IMG/VR virus record: IMGVR_UViG_3300024262_000030
Coordinates: 1-62,683 of that record
Source of the DNA: a virus
Reading direction: 5' to 3' (one strand)
Length of the DNA: 62,683 nucleotides
Below the pieces are notes generated by a model. It saw only the letters and a list, made by a program, of their open reading frames with translations. It was not told the origin of the DNA and ran no database searches. Shown piece by piece: positions 1-6,046 of this stretch. How positions within the stretch are numbered: position 1 is the stretch's first letter; each line of letters begins with the position of its first letter. The position numbers and the translations under genes were made by a program.

Positions 1-24
1 AGTTCGATTCTCGTAGGCGCTTCA
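1..24 (+). tRNA. 3' end of a tRNA cut by the window edge
   Basis: The window opens inside a T-loop (TTCGATT) followed by the 3' T-stem and acceptor strand of a tRNA. The anticodon lies outside the window, so identity is unknown. It shows that the tRNA array continues upstream. Confidence 0.6.
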
Positions 25-30
25 TTTTGT

Positions 31-105
31 GGGGATATGGTATAACGGCAATTATTTCTGGATTTGACCCAGAAGACAGTGGTTCGATTCCACTTATCCC
101 TTCCA
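31..105 (+). tRNA. tRNA-Gln (UUG)
   Basis: Cloverleaf with acceptor pair GGGGATA/TATCCCT, anticodon stem TCTGG/CCAGA around loop ATTTGAC (anticodon TTG), T-arm AGTGG-TTCGATT-CCACT and encoded CCA. It is one of two different tRNA-Gln(UUG) genes in this array. Confidence 0.92.
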
Positions 106-110
106 TTTAT

Positions 111-194
111 GGCTGTGTGGTGGAATGGTATACACGGTAGTTTTAGAAACTATTGCCTTCGGGATTGAGAGTTCAAATCTCTCCACAGCTACCA
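111..194 (+). tRNA. tRNA-Leu (UAG)
   Basis: Acceptor GGCTGTG/CACAGCT, anticodon loop TTTAGAA (TAG), a long variable arm as expected for leucine, discriminator A and encoded CCA. Confidence 0.9.
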
Positions 195-201
195 ATTTCA
201 A

Positions 202-282
202 GGGCGTATACGCAAACAGGTAAAGCGAACATACTTAAAATGTGTTGATTGTCTGTCGGTTCGACTCCGACTACGCCTACCA
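202..282 (+). tRNA. tRNA-Leu (UAA)
   Basis: Acceptor GGGCGTA/TACGCCT, anticodon stem ACATA/TGTGT with loop CTTAAAA (TAA), long variable region, T-loop TTCGACT, discriminator A and encoded CCA. Confidence 0.9.
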
Positions 283-316
283 ATTTTCAATGTAGTGTAA
301 ATACACGTTCAATAAA

Positions 317-406
317 TAAGCACGCTTCTTGGTGAAACTCCAAAACTTTAGAATAGAGTGGGTCTAAAATGGTAGTAGAATTCGGTGGGAAACGAGAATC
401 CGAATC
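317..406 (+). ncRNA. unassigned structured region between tRNAs
   Basis: A 138-nt spacer (283-420) that is not a tRNA but holds three consecutive potential hairpins: TTGG 329-332/CCAA 340-343, TTTAGA 347-352/TCTAAA 363-368 and ATTCGG 380-385/CCGAAT 400-405. I do not recognise the family. It could be a small RNA co-transcribed with the tRNAs or a tRNA remnant. Confidence 0.3.
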
Positions 407-420
407 ATTGATAATTTTAT

Positions 421-508
421 GTCGTCGTGGCGGAACAGAAACGCAACAGGCTGCAACCCTGAAGTCACCACTTGTGGTGTGCTGGTGCAAATCCAGCCGA
501 CGACTCCA
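421..508 (+). tRNA. tRNA-Cys (GCA) with a class II long variable arm
   Basis: Acceptor GTCGTCG/CGACGAC, anticodon loop CTGCAAC (GCA), T-arm GCTGG-TGCAAAT-CCAGC, discriminator U73 and encoded CCA. The variable region is an extra stem-loop built on CACCA/TGGTG. Normal tRNA-Cys is class I; the body and D-arm here look leucine-like. U73 plus GCA are the known cysteine identity elements, so cysteine charging is inferred. Confidence 0.8.
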
Positions 509-511
509 TTT

Positions 512-615
512 AGAGATGCAATCAGCAAAACAAAATTAGGATAATACGATGTCCCAAAAGGGCAATGTTAGGTGGTTCAAACCCACCAAAACCGATTCGT
601 CGGATAACGCATCTC
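512..615 (+). ncRNA. Y-RNA-like RNA, copy 1 (tRNA-like)
   Basis: The ends pair perfectly: GAGATGC 513-519 with GCATCTC 609-615. Inside are a CCC-AAAA-GGG hairpin, a perfect T-arm mimic (GGTGG 571-575, loop TTCAAAC, CCACC 583-587) and CCGA-TTCG-TCGG at 592-603. The 5' segment GATGCAATCAGCAA recurs with one change at 7940, in a second RNA just before the Ro60/TROVE-like gene. A tRNA-like module on an end-closing stem is the known plan of bacterial YrlA RNAs. The assignment is inferred. Confidence 0.45.
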
Positions 616-625
616 GTTACTTTCT

Positions 626-702
626 GGATCGTAGACTGAATTAGAGATAGTACTCCGCTCATAACGGAGAATAGGTGGGTGCGGTGCCCACACGATCCAC
701 CA
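626..702 (+). tRNA. tRNA with CAU anticodon (Met, or Ile2 if lysidine-modified)
   Basis: Acceptor GGATCGT/ACGATCC, anticodon stem CTCCG/CGGAG with loop CTCATAA (CAT), encoded CCA. The first pair is G1-C72, so it is not a classical initiator. Elongator Met and tRNA-Ile(k2CAU) cannot be told apart by eye. Confidence 0.88.
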
Positions 703-707
703 TTTTT

Positions 708-780
708 AGGCTCTTAGTTCAGTTGGTAGAACGACGGTTTTTGGTACCGTATGTCGTAGGTTCAAATCCTACAGGGCCTT
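708..780 (+). tRNA. tRNA-Gln (UUG), second copy
   Basis: Acceptor AGGCTCT/AGGGCCT, anticodon stem ACGGT/ACCGT with loop TTTTGGT (TTG), T-arm GTAGG-TTCAAAT-CCTAC. No CCA is encoded, so the 3' end must be completed by a CCA-adding enzyme; the phage has a candidate at 27086-28354. Confidence 0.87.
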
Positions 781-788
781 AATTTTAT

Positions 789-877
789 GCGAGATTAGCT
801 CAGTTGGTCAGAGCGCTTGTTTTACATACAAGATGCCGAATAGGTTTACACAGGTTCGAATCCTGTATCTCGTACCA
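789..877 (+). tRNA. tRNA-Val (UAC) with an enlarged variable loop
   Basis: Acceptor GCGAGAT/ATCTCGT, canonical D-arm, anticodon stem CTTGT/ACAAG with loop TTTACAT (TAC), T-arm ACAGG-TTCGAAT-CCTGT, encoded CCA. The variable region is about 17 nt rather than the usual 5, as if about 12 nt had been inserted after the anticodon stem. Confidence 0.83.
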
Positions 878-890
878 ATTTGAATTTTAT

Positions 891-966
891 GGTACTATTG
901 ATGTAGTAGTAAGCATATAACTCTGTGAAAGTTAGTGGACCGGAGCATAACCGGTATAGTACCCCA
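891..966 (+). tRNA. tRNA-His (GUG) with encoded G-1
   Basis: Eight-pair acceptor with G-1 (891) facing C73 (963), the histidine signature. Anticodon stem TAACT/AGTTA with loop CTGTGAA (GTG), T-arm ACCGG/CCGGT, encoded CCA. A Thg1-like gene sits at 18598. Confidence 0.88.
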
Positions 967-976
967 ATTTCATCAT

Positions 977-1052
977 GCGTCATTAGTGTTAGCGATTAGC
1001 ACGCAAGGCTTCCAACCTTGAGGCGTCGGTTTGAATCCGACATGATGCTCCA
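977..1052 (+). tRNA. tRNA-Gly (UCC)
   Basis: Acceptor GCGTCAT/ATGATGC, anticodon stem CAAGG/CCTTG with loop CTTCCAA (TCC), T-loop TTGAATC, discriminator T and encoded CCA. Confidence 0.88.
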
Positions 1053-1069
1053 TTTTAAATATTTTATGT

Positions 1070-1160
1070 GGAGAGTAAACCGGACAGGCGATACCGGCGG
1101 TGTCTTGAAAACACTTGGGGCTGTAAAAGGTCTGGCTTTCGAATAGTCTGCTCTCCGCCA
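1070..1160 (+). tRNA. tRNA-Ser (UGA)
   Basis: Acceptor GGAGAGT/GCTCTCC, anticodon loop CTTGAAA (TGA), long variable arm, discriminator G73 as in serine tRNAs, encoded CCA. The T-stem is weak (one mismatch). Confidence 0.87.
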
Positions 1161-1166
1161 TTTTTT

Positions 1167-1241
1167 GCCTGTCTATTTCAATGGATAGAATATTCGGCTA
1201 CGAACCGAAAGATCGGGATTCGAATTCTCGGATGGGCACCA
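1167..1241 (+). tRNA. tRNA-Arg (ACG)
   Basis: Acceptor GCCTGTC/GATGGGC with two wobble pairs, anticodon stem TTCGG/CCGAA with loop CTACGAA (ACG), encoded CCA. A34 would need host TadA-type deamination to read CGC and CGA. Confidence 0.87.
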
Positions 1242-1570
1242 TTTTATCGTTTGAAAAAGTAGGCTTAAAAGCAGCCATCTTTTAAAGAGTGAAGCAATGG
1301 CCCAAGTGCTACTGAGTGTATATAGCGATACTAAGGATATAGTGTTATATATAAGGGAGCGGGGATATCACTAAGTAAAGTATCTGACAAGTCCGTAATA
1401 ACGAGACACGAATCTAATGTAATGTTAGATATGATATATGTTGGTAGGTTATTATACTAACATCTTCTTTAGCGTCTAAGCACATTCAAATGATTTTTTT
1501 AGTCAACTACCATGATTAAGTTCTGTAAGAGTATGCTGACATGGCATCATCGTCTGAATGATGCTTTCTT
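1242..1570 (+). other. 329-nt gap in the tRNA array, no gene seen
   Basis: No tRNA or convincing ORF. Two hairpins stand out: ATCTAA 1412-1417/TTAGAT 1425-1430, and a perfect GCATCAT 1544-1550/ATGATGC 1558-1564 stem followed by TTTCTT, which could be a processing or termination signal just before tRNA-Leu. It may hold an unrecognised RNA or decayed tRNAs. Confidence 0.4.
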
Positions 1571-1650
1571 GGCGATGTGGGCAAATTGGTAAAGTCGGCT
1601 ATCTCAAAAATAGCGTCATTATGTCGGTTCGAATCCGATCATCGCTACCA
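1571..1650 (+). tRNA. tRNA-Leu (CAA)
   Basis: Acceptor GGCGATG/CATCGCT, anticodon stem GCTAT/ATAGC with loop CTCAAAA (CAA), T-loop TTCGAAT, encoded CCA. It is the third leucine isoacceptor here. Confidence 0.88.
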
Positions 1651-1695
1651 ATTTAAAAAGTTCAATAAAAGTTCAATAAAATATGAGTTTCATAC

Positions 1696-1703
1696 TATTT
1701 ATT
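1696..1703 (+). promoter_or_regulatory. late-type TATTTATT motif before GIY-YIG gene
   Basis: TATTTATT ends 3 nt before the ATG at 1707; no -35. The 15-bp string CTATTTATTGGTATG is identical at the other GIY-YIG gene (31305). Confidence 0.45.
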
Positions 1704-1706
1704 GGT

Positions 1707-2351
1707 ATGCGACATTTAGTATATAAAATAACGAATTTAATAAACAATAAAATATACATAGGTAAACACTCCACTAAAGACGTGAATGATAATTATATGG
1801 GGTCTAGTGTCATATTGAAACGTGCTTTTGATAAATACGGAAAATCCAATTTCAATAAAGAAGTTCTATTTGACTTTGACACTGAAGATGAGGCTCTGTT
1901 AACTGAGACTGATTTAGTTGATGAAGAATTTGTCGCTCGGTTAGATACCTACAACATTCAATTGGGCGGTCGTGGTAGTTGGACACATGTGAATGACGAT
2001 CCCGATATAAAGAACTGGAGACAATCGGGTGCTGATGTCATGGCTGAAAAATTTAAAGATTCTGAATATAAAGAAGAACATTCCAATAAGATAAAGCGTG
2101 GTCATGAATTATACAGACAAAGAGCTGGGGATTCAGCATATACGACTTGGGTTGGTAGACGACACACTGAAGAATCTAAACGTAAAGTTGGTATGGCTAA
2201 CTCCAAACACCAAAAAGGAAAGGGTAATTCTCAGTATGGAACGTGTTGGATTTATTCATTAACTGAAAAGAAATCTATTAAAATTAAGAAAGAAAATTTA
2301 CAAGAACATTTAGATAATGGCTGGTTAAAAGGTCGTAGGATTAAATTTTAA
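1707..2351 (+). CDS. GIY-YIG homing endonuclease
   Basis: 214 aa starting HLVYKITN then KIYIGKH, the GIY-YIG core in the first 20 residues. A helical linker follows, then a NUMOD3-like segment (WVGRRHTEESKRKVGMANS) and a basic DNA-binding tail. It lies between tRNA-Leu and tRNA-Ser, so it is a free-standing mobile endonuclease inside the tRNA array. An upstream in-frame ATG at 1683 is rejected because the TATTTATT motif lies between it and ATG 1707, and the GIY-YIG fold starts at 1707. Confidence 0.85.
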   Translation: MRHLVYKITNLINNKIYIGKHSTKDVNDNYMGSSVILKRAFDKYGKSNFNKEVLFDFDTEDEALLTETDLVDEEFVARLDTYNIQLGGRGSWTHVNDDPDIKNWRQSGADVMAEKFKDSEYKEEHSNKIKRGHELYRQRAGDSAYTTWVGRRHTEESKRKVGMANSKHQKGKGNSQYGTCWIYSLTEKKSIKIKKENLQEHLDNGWLKGRRIKF

Positions 2352-2355
2352 ATAT

Positions 2356-2444
2356 GGAAGGCCGACACAGATTGGTGAGGTGTGACTGTTTGCTAAACAG
2401 TTGGGCTCGTAAGGGTCCTGAGGGTTCAATTCCCTCGTCTTCCT
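2356..2444 (+). tRNA. tRNA-Ser (GCU)
   Basis: Acceptor GGAAGGC/GTCTTCC, anticodon stem ACTGT/ACAGT with loop TTGCTAA (GCT), long variable arm, T-arm GAGGG-TTCAATT-CCCTC. CCA is not encoded. Confidence 0.87.
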
Positions 2445-2454
2445 CACTTTATAT

Positions 2455-2530
2455 GTCGCCGTAGTTCAAGTGGCAGAACACTACATTGGTATCGTAGAGG
2501 TTGTGGTTTCAATTACCACCGGTGACTCCA
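2455..2530 (+). tRNA. tRNA-Thr (GGU)
   Basis: Acceptor GTCGCCG/CGGTGAC, anticodon arm CTAC/GTAG with loop TTGGTAT (GGT), encoded CCA. One mismatch closes the anticodon loop. Confidence 0.83.
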
Positions 2531-2601
2531 TTTTCAAATTTGGTGAGTGACCTATCCGAAGAAATTAAAGAGGATATTGTCATTGATCAAATTTTATTTA
2601 T

Positions 2602-2677
2602 GCTCCTGTCGTCCAATTGGAAAGGACATCGGTCTTCTAAATCGAGAATCTGAGTTCAACTCTCAGCGGGAGTACCA
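2602..2677 (+). tRNA. tRNA-Arg (UCU)
   Basis: Acceptor GCTCCTG/CGGGAGT, anticodon stem TCGGT/ATCGA with loop CTTCTAA (TCT), T-arm CTGAG-TTCAACT-CTCAG, encoded CCA. AGA is a common codon in this AT-rich genome. Confidence 0.88.
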
Positions 2678-2742
2678 TTTTTATAAATTGACCAATTGAA
2701 AAACAATGGTAAAATATTCATTTAGATATTAACAGCAATTAA

Positions 2743-2850
2743 TACTCATGCAAAACGATGATATGCGTTGGTTCGAATCCCTGCCGCCCTCACAAATTAA
2801 AAGTTTTGAGGGTGTAGCCAAATGGTTAGGCAATCGTGTAGTAAATATAT
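2743..2850 (+). tRNA. candidate circularly permuted tRNA-Cys (GCA): 3' half precedes 5' half
   Basis: The 3' half (about 2748-2792) has anticodon-loop residues ATGCAAA, stem strand ACGAT 2755-2759, T-loop TTCGAAT 2772-2778 and acceptor strand CGCCCTC 2785-2791. After 15 nt comes a 5' half: GAGGGTG 2808-2814, D-arm GCC/GGC and ATCGT 2833-2837. The acceptor strands pair over 7 bp and the anticodon strands over 5 bp, only in permuted order. The rebuilt loop ATGCAAA gives anticodon GCA. Beyond it AGTA 2840-2843 can pair with TACT 2743-2746. The T-stem is imperfect, so a decayed recombinant remains possible. Confidence 0.5.
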
Positions 2851-2861
2851 CTAGTAATCAC

Positions 2862-2932
2862 AGTCCAATAGATCAATGGTAGATCGTTACCCCGACATGG
2901 TAAAGACGACGGATCAAAACCGTCTTGGACTA
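2862..2932 (+). tRNA. tRNA, probably Val (GAC)
   Basis: Acceptor AGTCCAA/TTGGACT, D-arm GATC/GATC, anticodon stem TTACC/GGTAA with loop CCGACAT (GAC), T-arm GACGG/CCGTC with atypical T-loop ATCAAAA. Position 33 is C rather than the near-universal U and no CCA is encoded, so function is less certain. Confidence 0.65.
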
Positions 2933-2974
2933 TTTTTTAAAACTATCTTGGCTTGTTCACAAAAATAATATATA

Positions 2975-3595
2975 ATGAGTAAATTAAAAGACAAAGGAAA
3001 TTTCATAGAATGGTCGAAAGATCAAATTGAAGATTATACAGATCTTCAATCTGATATAAGAAAGTATATGGAAAAATGGAATATTCGTGATAAAGACACT
3101 GTAATTCAAGAAGGTGAAGATATGATGGTCGGACGTATGTTGGGATTTATCAAATGTAACGATGGAAAACATGGGTGGGATTGTTCAAATGAATCGGAAA
3201 CCAAATTTCTTGAGGTAAAGCAAAGTAGTTGGGAAGTAGATCAAAATTCAGCAACTTTCAACGACACCACGCTTGCAAAAGCTCTTGAGTTTTGTGAAGA
3301 AAATACATATGTTGGATTGAGTGTGTCGTCATCAAAAGGAATTGAATTTATTGTATTTGGAAGCGAACCTACGCTCGGTGAAATGTTAGCGGAAAAAGTT
3401 AAAAATAGAAAACCTGGAAGTCGTTCAACTCCGTCTATGAGTATCAAAGCTCTAATTGAAATTGGATATGATGTATGTATTCCAAGTGAAGATAAAAGAG
3501 ATATGGTGTATGACAGACTTTCAAAAAGCAGATCAATCAAAAAACTTTTAGCTAAAGAAGATATTAAATTAATTGAAGATGTTAAAGTTAAGTAA
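2975..3595 (+). CDS. PD-(D/E)XK-type nuclease, candidate restriction endonuclease
   Basis: 206 aa. Residues about 63-81 (HGWDCSNESETKFLEVKQS) fit the D-x(n)-E-x-K catalytic core of the PD-(D/E)XK nucleases. The rest is not recognisable by eye. The stop lies 17 nt inside the next gene, a DNA methyltransferase, so the two are co-translated, the usual layout of a type II restriction-modification pair. An alternative is a nuclease for host DNA degradation, with the methyltransferase protecting phage DNA. Confidence 0.5.
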   Translation: MSKLKDKGNFIEWSKDQIEDYTDLQSDIRKYMEKWNIRDKDTVIQEGEDMMVGRMLGFIKCNDGKHGWDCSNESETKFLEVKQSSWEVDQNSATFNDTTLAKALEFCEENTYVGLSVSSSKGIEFIVFGSEPTLGEMLAEKVKNRKPGSRSTPSMSIKALIEIGYDVCIPSEDKRDMVYDRLSKSRSIKKLLAKEDIKLIEDVKVK

Positions 3596-4589
3596 AGATT
3601 TTATTGGTAAGAAGAATTACCTAAAAGATTTATCAACTGAAGATTTTGAGAAACATTTACCTGAATTGGCAAAAATTTTGTCATATGCTGATTACCGATA
3701 TAACTACGATGATTCAGAATTGAAAGCTGATTGGCGTAAGTTATGTGATTTTTCAGATAGTAATTTATTATTAACGTCATCTTCTACTAGAACTGGAATG
3801 AAATTGTGTGAACACTTTTTCCCAAACTTCTTTGATATACAAAACAACAAAAATCAAAAGTTTGCTGATTTCTGGAATAAAGATGATCTCCAAAAAGTTT
3901 TACAGTGGAATAGAAACAGTCACAGCACACCATATCTTTCAGAATTACGCAGAGGGATTTACTTTTGTTTTGGATTGACGAAAAATACAATGTTCAGACC
4001 ACATCTTTCAAAGTGTGTTTCTTTGTATTATAAGCAATTTGAATCGTTGAATGTGGTAGATCCTTGTTGTGGGTGGGGTGGAAGATTACTTGGGACTGTT
4101 GCTGCTGGAAATAACTACATTGGATTTGAACCGAATGTGGAAACTTTTGGTTATCTGAAACAGTTAGTTGATTTTTTAGGCATACACAAATATGTTACGC
4201 TTTACAATGATGTTGCAGAGAATGTAGACAAATATGACTTTCCGTTAGCAGACGTGGTCTTGACATCACCGCCTTACTTTGACCTTGAAATCTACTCAAA
4301 TGAAGACACTCAAAGTCACCAGTCTTTTACCTGCTATGAAGAGTGGGTTGATGGTTGGTTGAAAGTTGTAATTCTAAAATTCGGAGAAAGATTGCATGCA
4401 GATGGGGTATCTTGTTGGAATGTACATAACATCGGCAAGATGAAAATGATTGAAGACGTTGAAAAGATACATTTGGATGCCGACTATATCCATGATGTTG
4501 ATTTCTCATTAGGTTCATCAGCAAGACAGTCAAATAAAAATACAAAGAAAAATCAAGATTTGACAAGATGTTTTAAAAAAACTTCTTGA
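3579..4589 (+). CDS. DNA methyltransferase (SAM-dependent, SPPY type)
   Basis: 336 aa. Motif I VVDPCCGWGGR (about residue 160) is followed by FEPN; motif IV TSPPYFDLE (about 230) is the catalytic motif of N4-cytosine and N6-adenine methyltransferases. The N-terminal 150 residues are family-specific. Start is ATG 3579; a TTG at 3573 is in frame but less likely. It overlaps the upstream nuclease gene. A second, differently built methyltransferase lies at 23282. Target sequence unknown. Confidence 0.8.
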   Translation: MLKLSKDFIGKKNYLKDLSTEDFEKHLPELAKILSYADYRYNYDDSELKADWRKLCDFSDSNLLLTSSSTRTGMKLCEHFFPNFFDIQNNKNQKFADFWNKDDLQKVLQWNRNSHSTPYLSELRRGIYFCFGLTKNTMFRPHLSKCVSLYYKQFESLNVVDPCCGWGGRLLGTVAAGNNYIGFEPNVETFGYLKQLVDFLGIHKYVTLYNDVAENVDKYDFPLADVVLTSPPYFDLEIYSNEDTQSHQSFTCYEEWVDGWLKVVILKFGERLHADGVSCWNVHNIGKMKMIEDVEKIHLDADYIHDVDFSLGSSARQSNKNTKKNQDLTRCFKKTS

Positions 4590-4614
4590 CTTTTTATAAT
4601 TTGTAATTTATATT
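4586..4614 (+). promoter_or_regulatory. sigma70-type promoter
   Basis: TTGACT 4586-4591, 17 bp, TATATT 4609-4614. Transcription would begin near 4621, ahead of a short ORF (4634) and the gene at 4666. Confidence 0.7.
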
Positions 4615-4633
4615 GTAATTACGAAAAGACGAA

Positions 4634-4669
4634 ATGCCTGAACTACAAAAATTAAGTTTGTTAAAATGA
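4634..4669 (+). CDS. short leader ORF (11 aa, MPELQKLSLLK)
   Basis: Its TGA overlaps the ATG of the 65-aa gene (ATGA at 4666), a layout that would couple their translation. It may be a leader peptide. No homology expected at this length. Confidence 0.35.
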   Translation: MPELQKLSLLK

Positions 4670-4863
4670 ATACTAGAGAAATATTAATTGACGCAATTGA
4701 AGAATGTATTGACTTACACGATTTGGAGATAGCAGAAAACCAAACAACGTGTAGTTGTTGTAGTCCTGACTATGAATTCCGTTACTTGGAACGTGACGAA
4801 ATTGAAAAATTCGTGGATGATTACATAAAACAAAACGCTGAATTCATAAACGAGGGAGAATAA
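4666..4863 (+). CDS. small acidic protein with a CSCC motif
   Basis: 65 aa, unrecognised. It is acidic, largely helical, with a Cys cluster (TTCSCCSPDY, residues about 28-37) that could bind a metal or form a disulfide. First full gene behind promoter 4586-4614; probably an early host-takeover protein. Confidence 0.6.
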   Translation: MNTREILIDAIEECIDLHDLEIAENQTTCSCCSPDYEFRYLERDEIEKFVDDYIKQNAEFINEGE

Positions 4864-4956
4864 TGACATAGAAATTATACAAACTGACACATCCTCCGTA
4901 ATTTTATTGTTTGGGTAAAAAATAAAAAACAATAAATTATAAAAAAAGGAATAAAA

Positions 4957-5301
4957 ATGAAATTTGAAAACGTAAAAACAGAAGAACAGTATATTGACTG
5001 GGTAAAACAATGGAAAATTACACACGTTAAACTTGTTGAAATACAAAAAGTAAACAGAATGGCTAAAAAAACCAAGTATCACAATGATGTGTGGTATACG
5101 GATGAACAAAAGGCGGAAATCCTTAAATGGTATACTTCTATATACTATAGAGATACAGCGACACGTGTGTTAGCAGAAAAAGAATACGGTCATTGGTGTA
5201 TCCCACACATAAAAGTTCGTGGGAAACTACGTGACATGTATGAACAACGTAAAATCGGCAAAGAATTTTATCATGAAGAATTAAGTCTAATTACAGTGTG
5301 A
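4957..5301 (+). CDS. hypothetical protein, basic
   Basis: 114 aa with a Shine-Dalgarno-like AAAAAGGAAT 8 nt upstream. Rich in Lys, Tyr and Trp; the C-terminal half (GKLRDMYEQRK) is basic and helical. Family not recognised. It ends just before a strong terminator. Confidence 0.65.
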   Translation: MKFENVKTEEQYIDWVKQWKITHVKLVEIQKVNRMAKKTKYHNDVWYTDEQKAEILKWYTSIYYRDTATRVLAEKEYGHWCIPHIKVRGKLRDMYEQRKIGKEFYHEELSLITV

Positions 5302-5311
5302 TTTAAAAATG

Positions 5312-5339
5312 GGGTGGGTGTAAAAAATCCACCCTTTTT
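5312..5339 (+). terminator. rho-independent terminator
   Basis: Stem GGGTGG 5312-5317/CCACCC 5329-5334, AT-rich loop, then TTTTT. It separates the early unit ending at 5301 from promoter 5342. Confidence 0.85.
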
Positions 5340-5341
5340 GT

Positions 5342-5369
5342 TTGACAAATGATAAAACCGTGATATAGT
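5342..5369 (+). promoter_or_regulatory. sigma70-type promoter placing a start codon at +1
   Basis: TTGACA 5342-5347, 16 bp, TATAGT 5364-5369; ATG 5377 follows after 7 nt. Confidence 0.75.
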
Positions 5370-5376
5370 TATATCC

Positions 5377-5463
5377 ATGGAATTAAAAACAGGAATACAA
5401 GCAGGTTACGACTACGACTTTGAATTATCTAACACACCATTGGATATAGCAATCCCTTGGTAA
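5377..5463 (+). CDS. short ORF at a leaderless start (28 aa)
   Basis: Begins MELKTGIQAG and ends DIAIPW. The exact promoter-to-ATG spacing, shared by recognised genes in this window, argues that it is translated. It may be a leader peptide for the 104-aa gene at 5504. Function unknown. Confidence 0.5.
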   Translation: MELKTGIQAGYDYDFELSNTPLDIAIPW

Positions 5464-5503
5464 AGTCGTAATACTAACAAATTTACCCGATACTTTTTAT
5501 AAG

Positions 5504-5818
5504 ATGAAAGTATTTATGTACATGGGTATTAAAACTGACATTGAGATACTAGAGATAGTTGATGGGTTGTCTGATACCCGTTTGCGTCATTATTCATTTT
5601 GTTATTATATGAATGATCTTAGACATTATTTGAAAATTCAATGTGGATGGATTGAAACTGAACGATATTTTCTTGGAATGGAACTTGAAAAAAGACCAAC
5701 TGAGCTAGAAGTTATATCAGCATGGGAAACCCATAGAAATGCTGAACGATTCAAGGCATATTATGTTATGAGGTATCCTGAAAAAGTTAGTATAATTGAG
5801 CCAGAATATTACATTTAG
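5504..5818 (+). CDS. hypothetical protein
   Basis: 104 aa, unrecognised, rich in Tyr and Glu with a central WIETERYFLGMELEKRP segment. No clear ribosome-binding site. It follows the 28-aa ORF under promoter 5342 and is the last gene before the tmRNA unit. Confidence 0.55.
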   Translation: MKVFMYMGIKTDIEILEIVDGLSDTRLRHYSFCYYMNDLRHYLKIQCGWIETERYFLGMELEKRPTELEVISAWETHRNAERFKAYYVMRYPEKVSIIEPEYYI

Positions 5819-5819
5819 C

Positions 5820-5847
5820 TTGACTTTTATACAAAATCATGTATAGT
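5820..5847 (+). promoter_or_regulatory. sigma70-type promoter of the ncRNA-tmRNA unit
   Basis: TTGACT 5820-5825, 16 bp, TATAGT 5842-5847. No ATG follows at the leaderless distance; the transcript begins in structured RNA. Confidence 0.7.
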
Positions 5848-5853
5848 TATATA

Positions 5854-6030
5854 TGTGTTCTTTGAAATGACGGAATAACAGGTCATTAGCTGTCGTGAAG
5901 GTAACGATGGCGTGTTTTCTTCAACAAGTAGAAATCCGCGACATTCTGAAAAAAGTTTGTTCGGTTTAAAATTCGAAATAGAAAACAGCCGCTTCTGCTA
6001 AAGAAGCTTTGAACCGACGAGATTCGGTAG
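5854..6030 (+). ncRNA. structured RNA upstream of tmRNA, family unknown
   Basis: No ORF. Four helices are visible: AATGAC 5866-5871/GTCATT 5882-5887; GCTGTCGT 5889-5896/ACGATGGC 5904-5911 (two G-U pairs); TCGGTTTAAA 5961-5970/TTTGAACCGA 6008-6017; and within the last one GCTTCT/AGAAGC. It could be a separate small RNA released when the tmRNA 5' end is processed, or a precursor domain. Confidence 0.5.
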
Positions 6031-6046
6031 TCATTTCACACTTTAT

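Noticed and set aside
2743-2850. Group I intron inside a tRNA as explanation for the separated halves
   Set aside because: The halves are in reversed order, and the flanks are far too short for an intron core; no intron-type helices seen.
4714-5109. Long hydrophobic ORF on the minus strand
   Set aside because: It is the complement of two well-formed plus-strand genes; its Phe/Tyr/Ile richness is what AT-rich coding DNA gives in reverse. No start signal.
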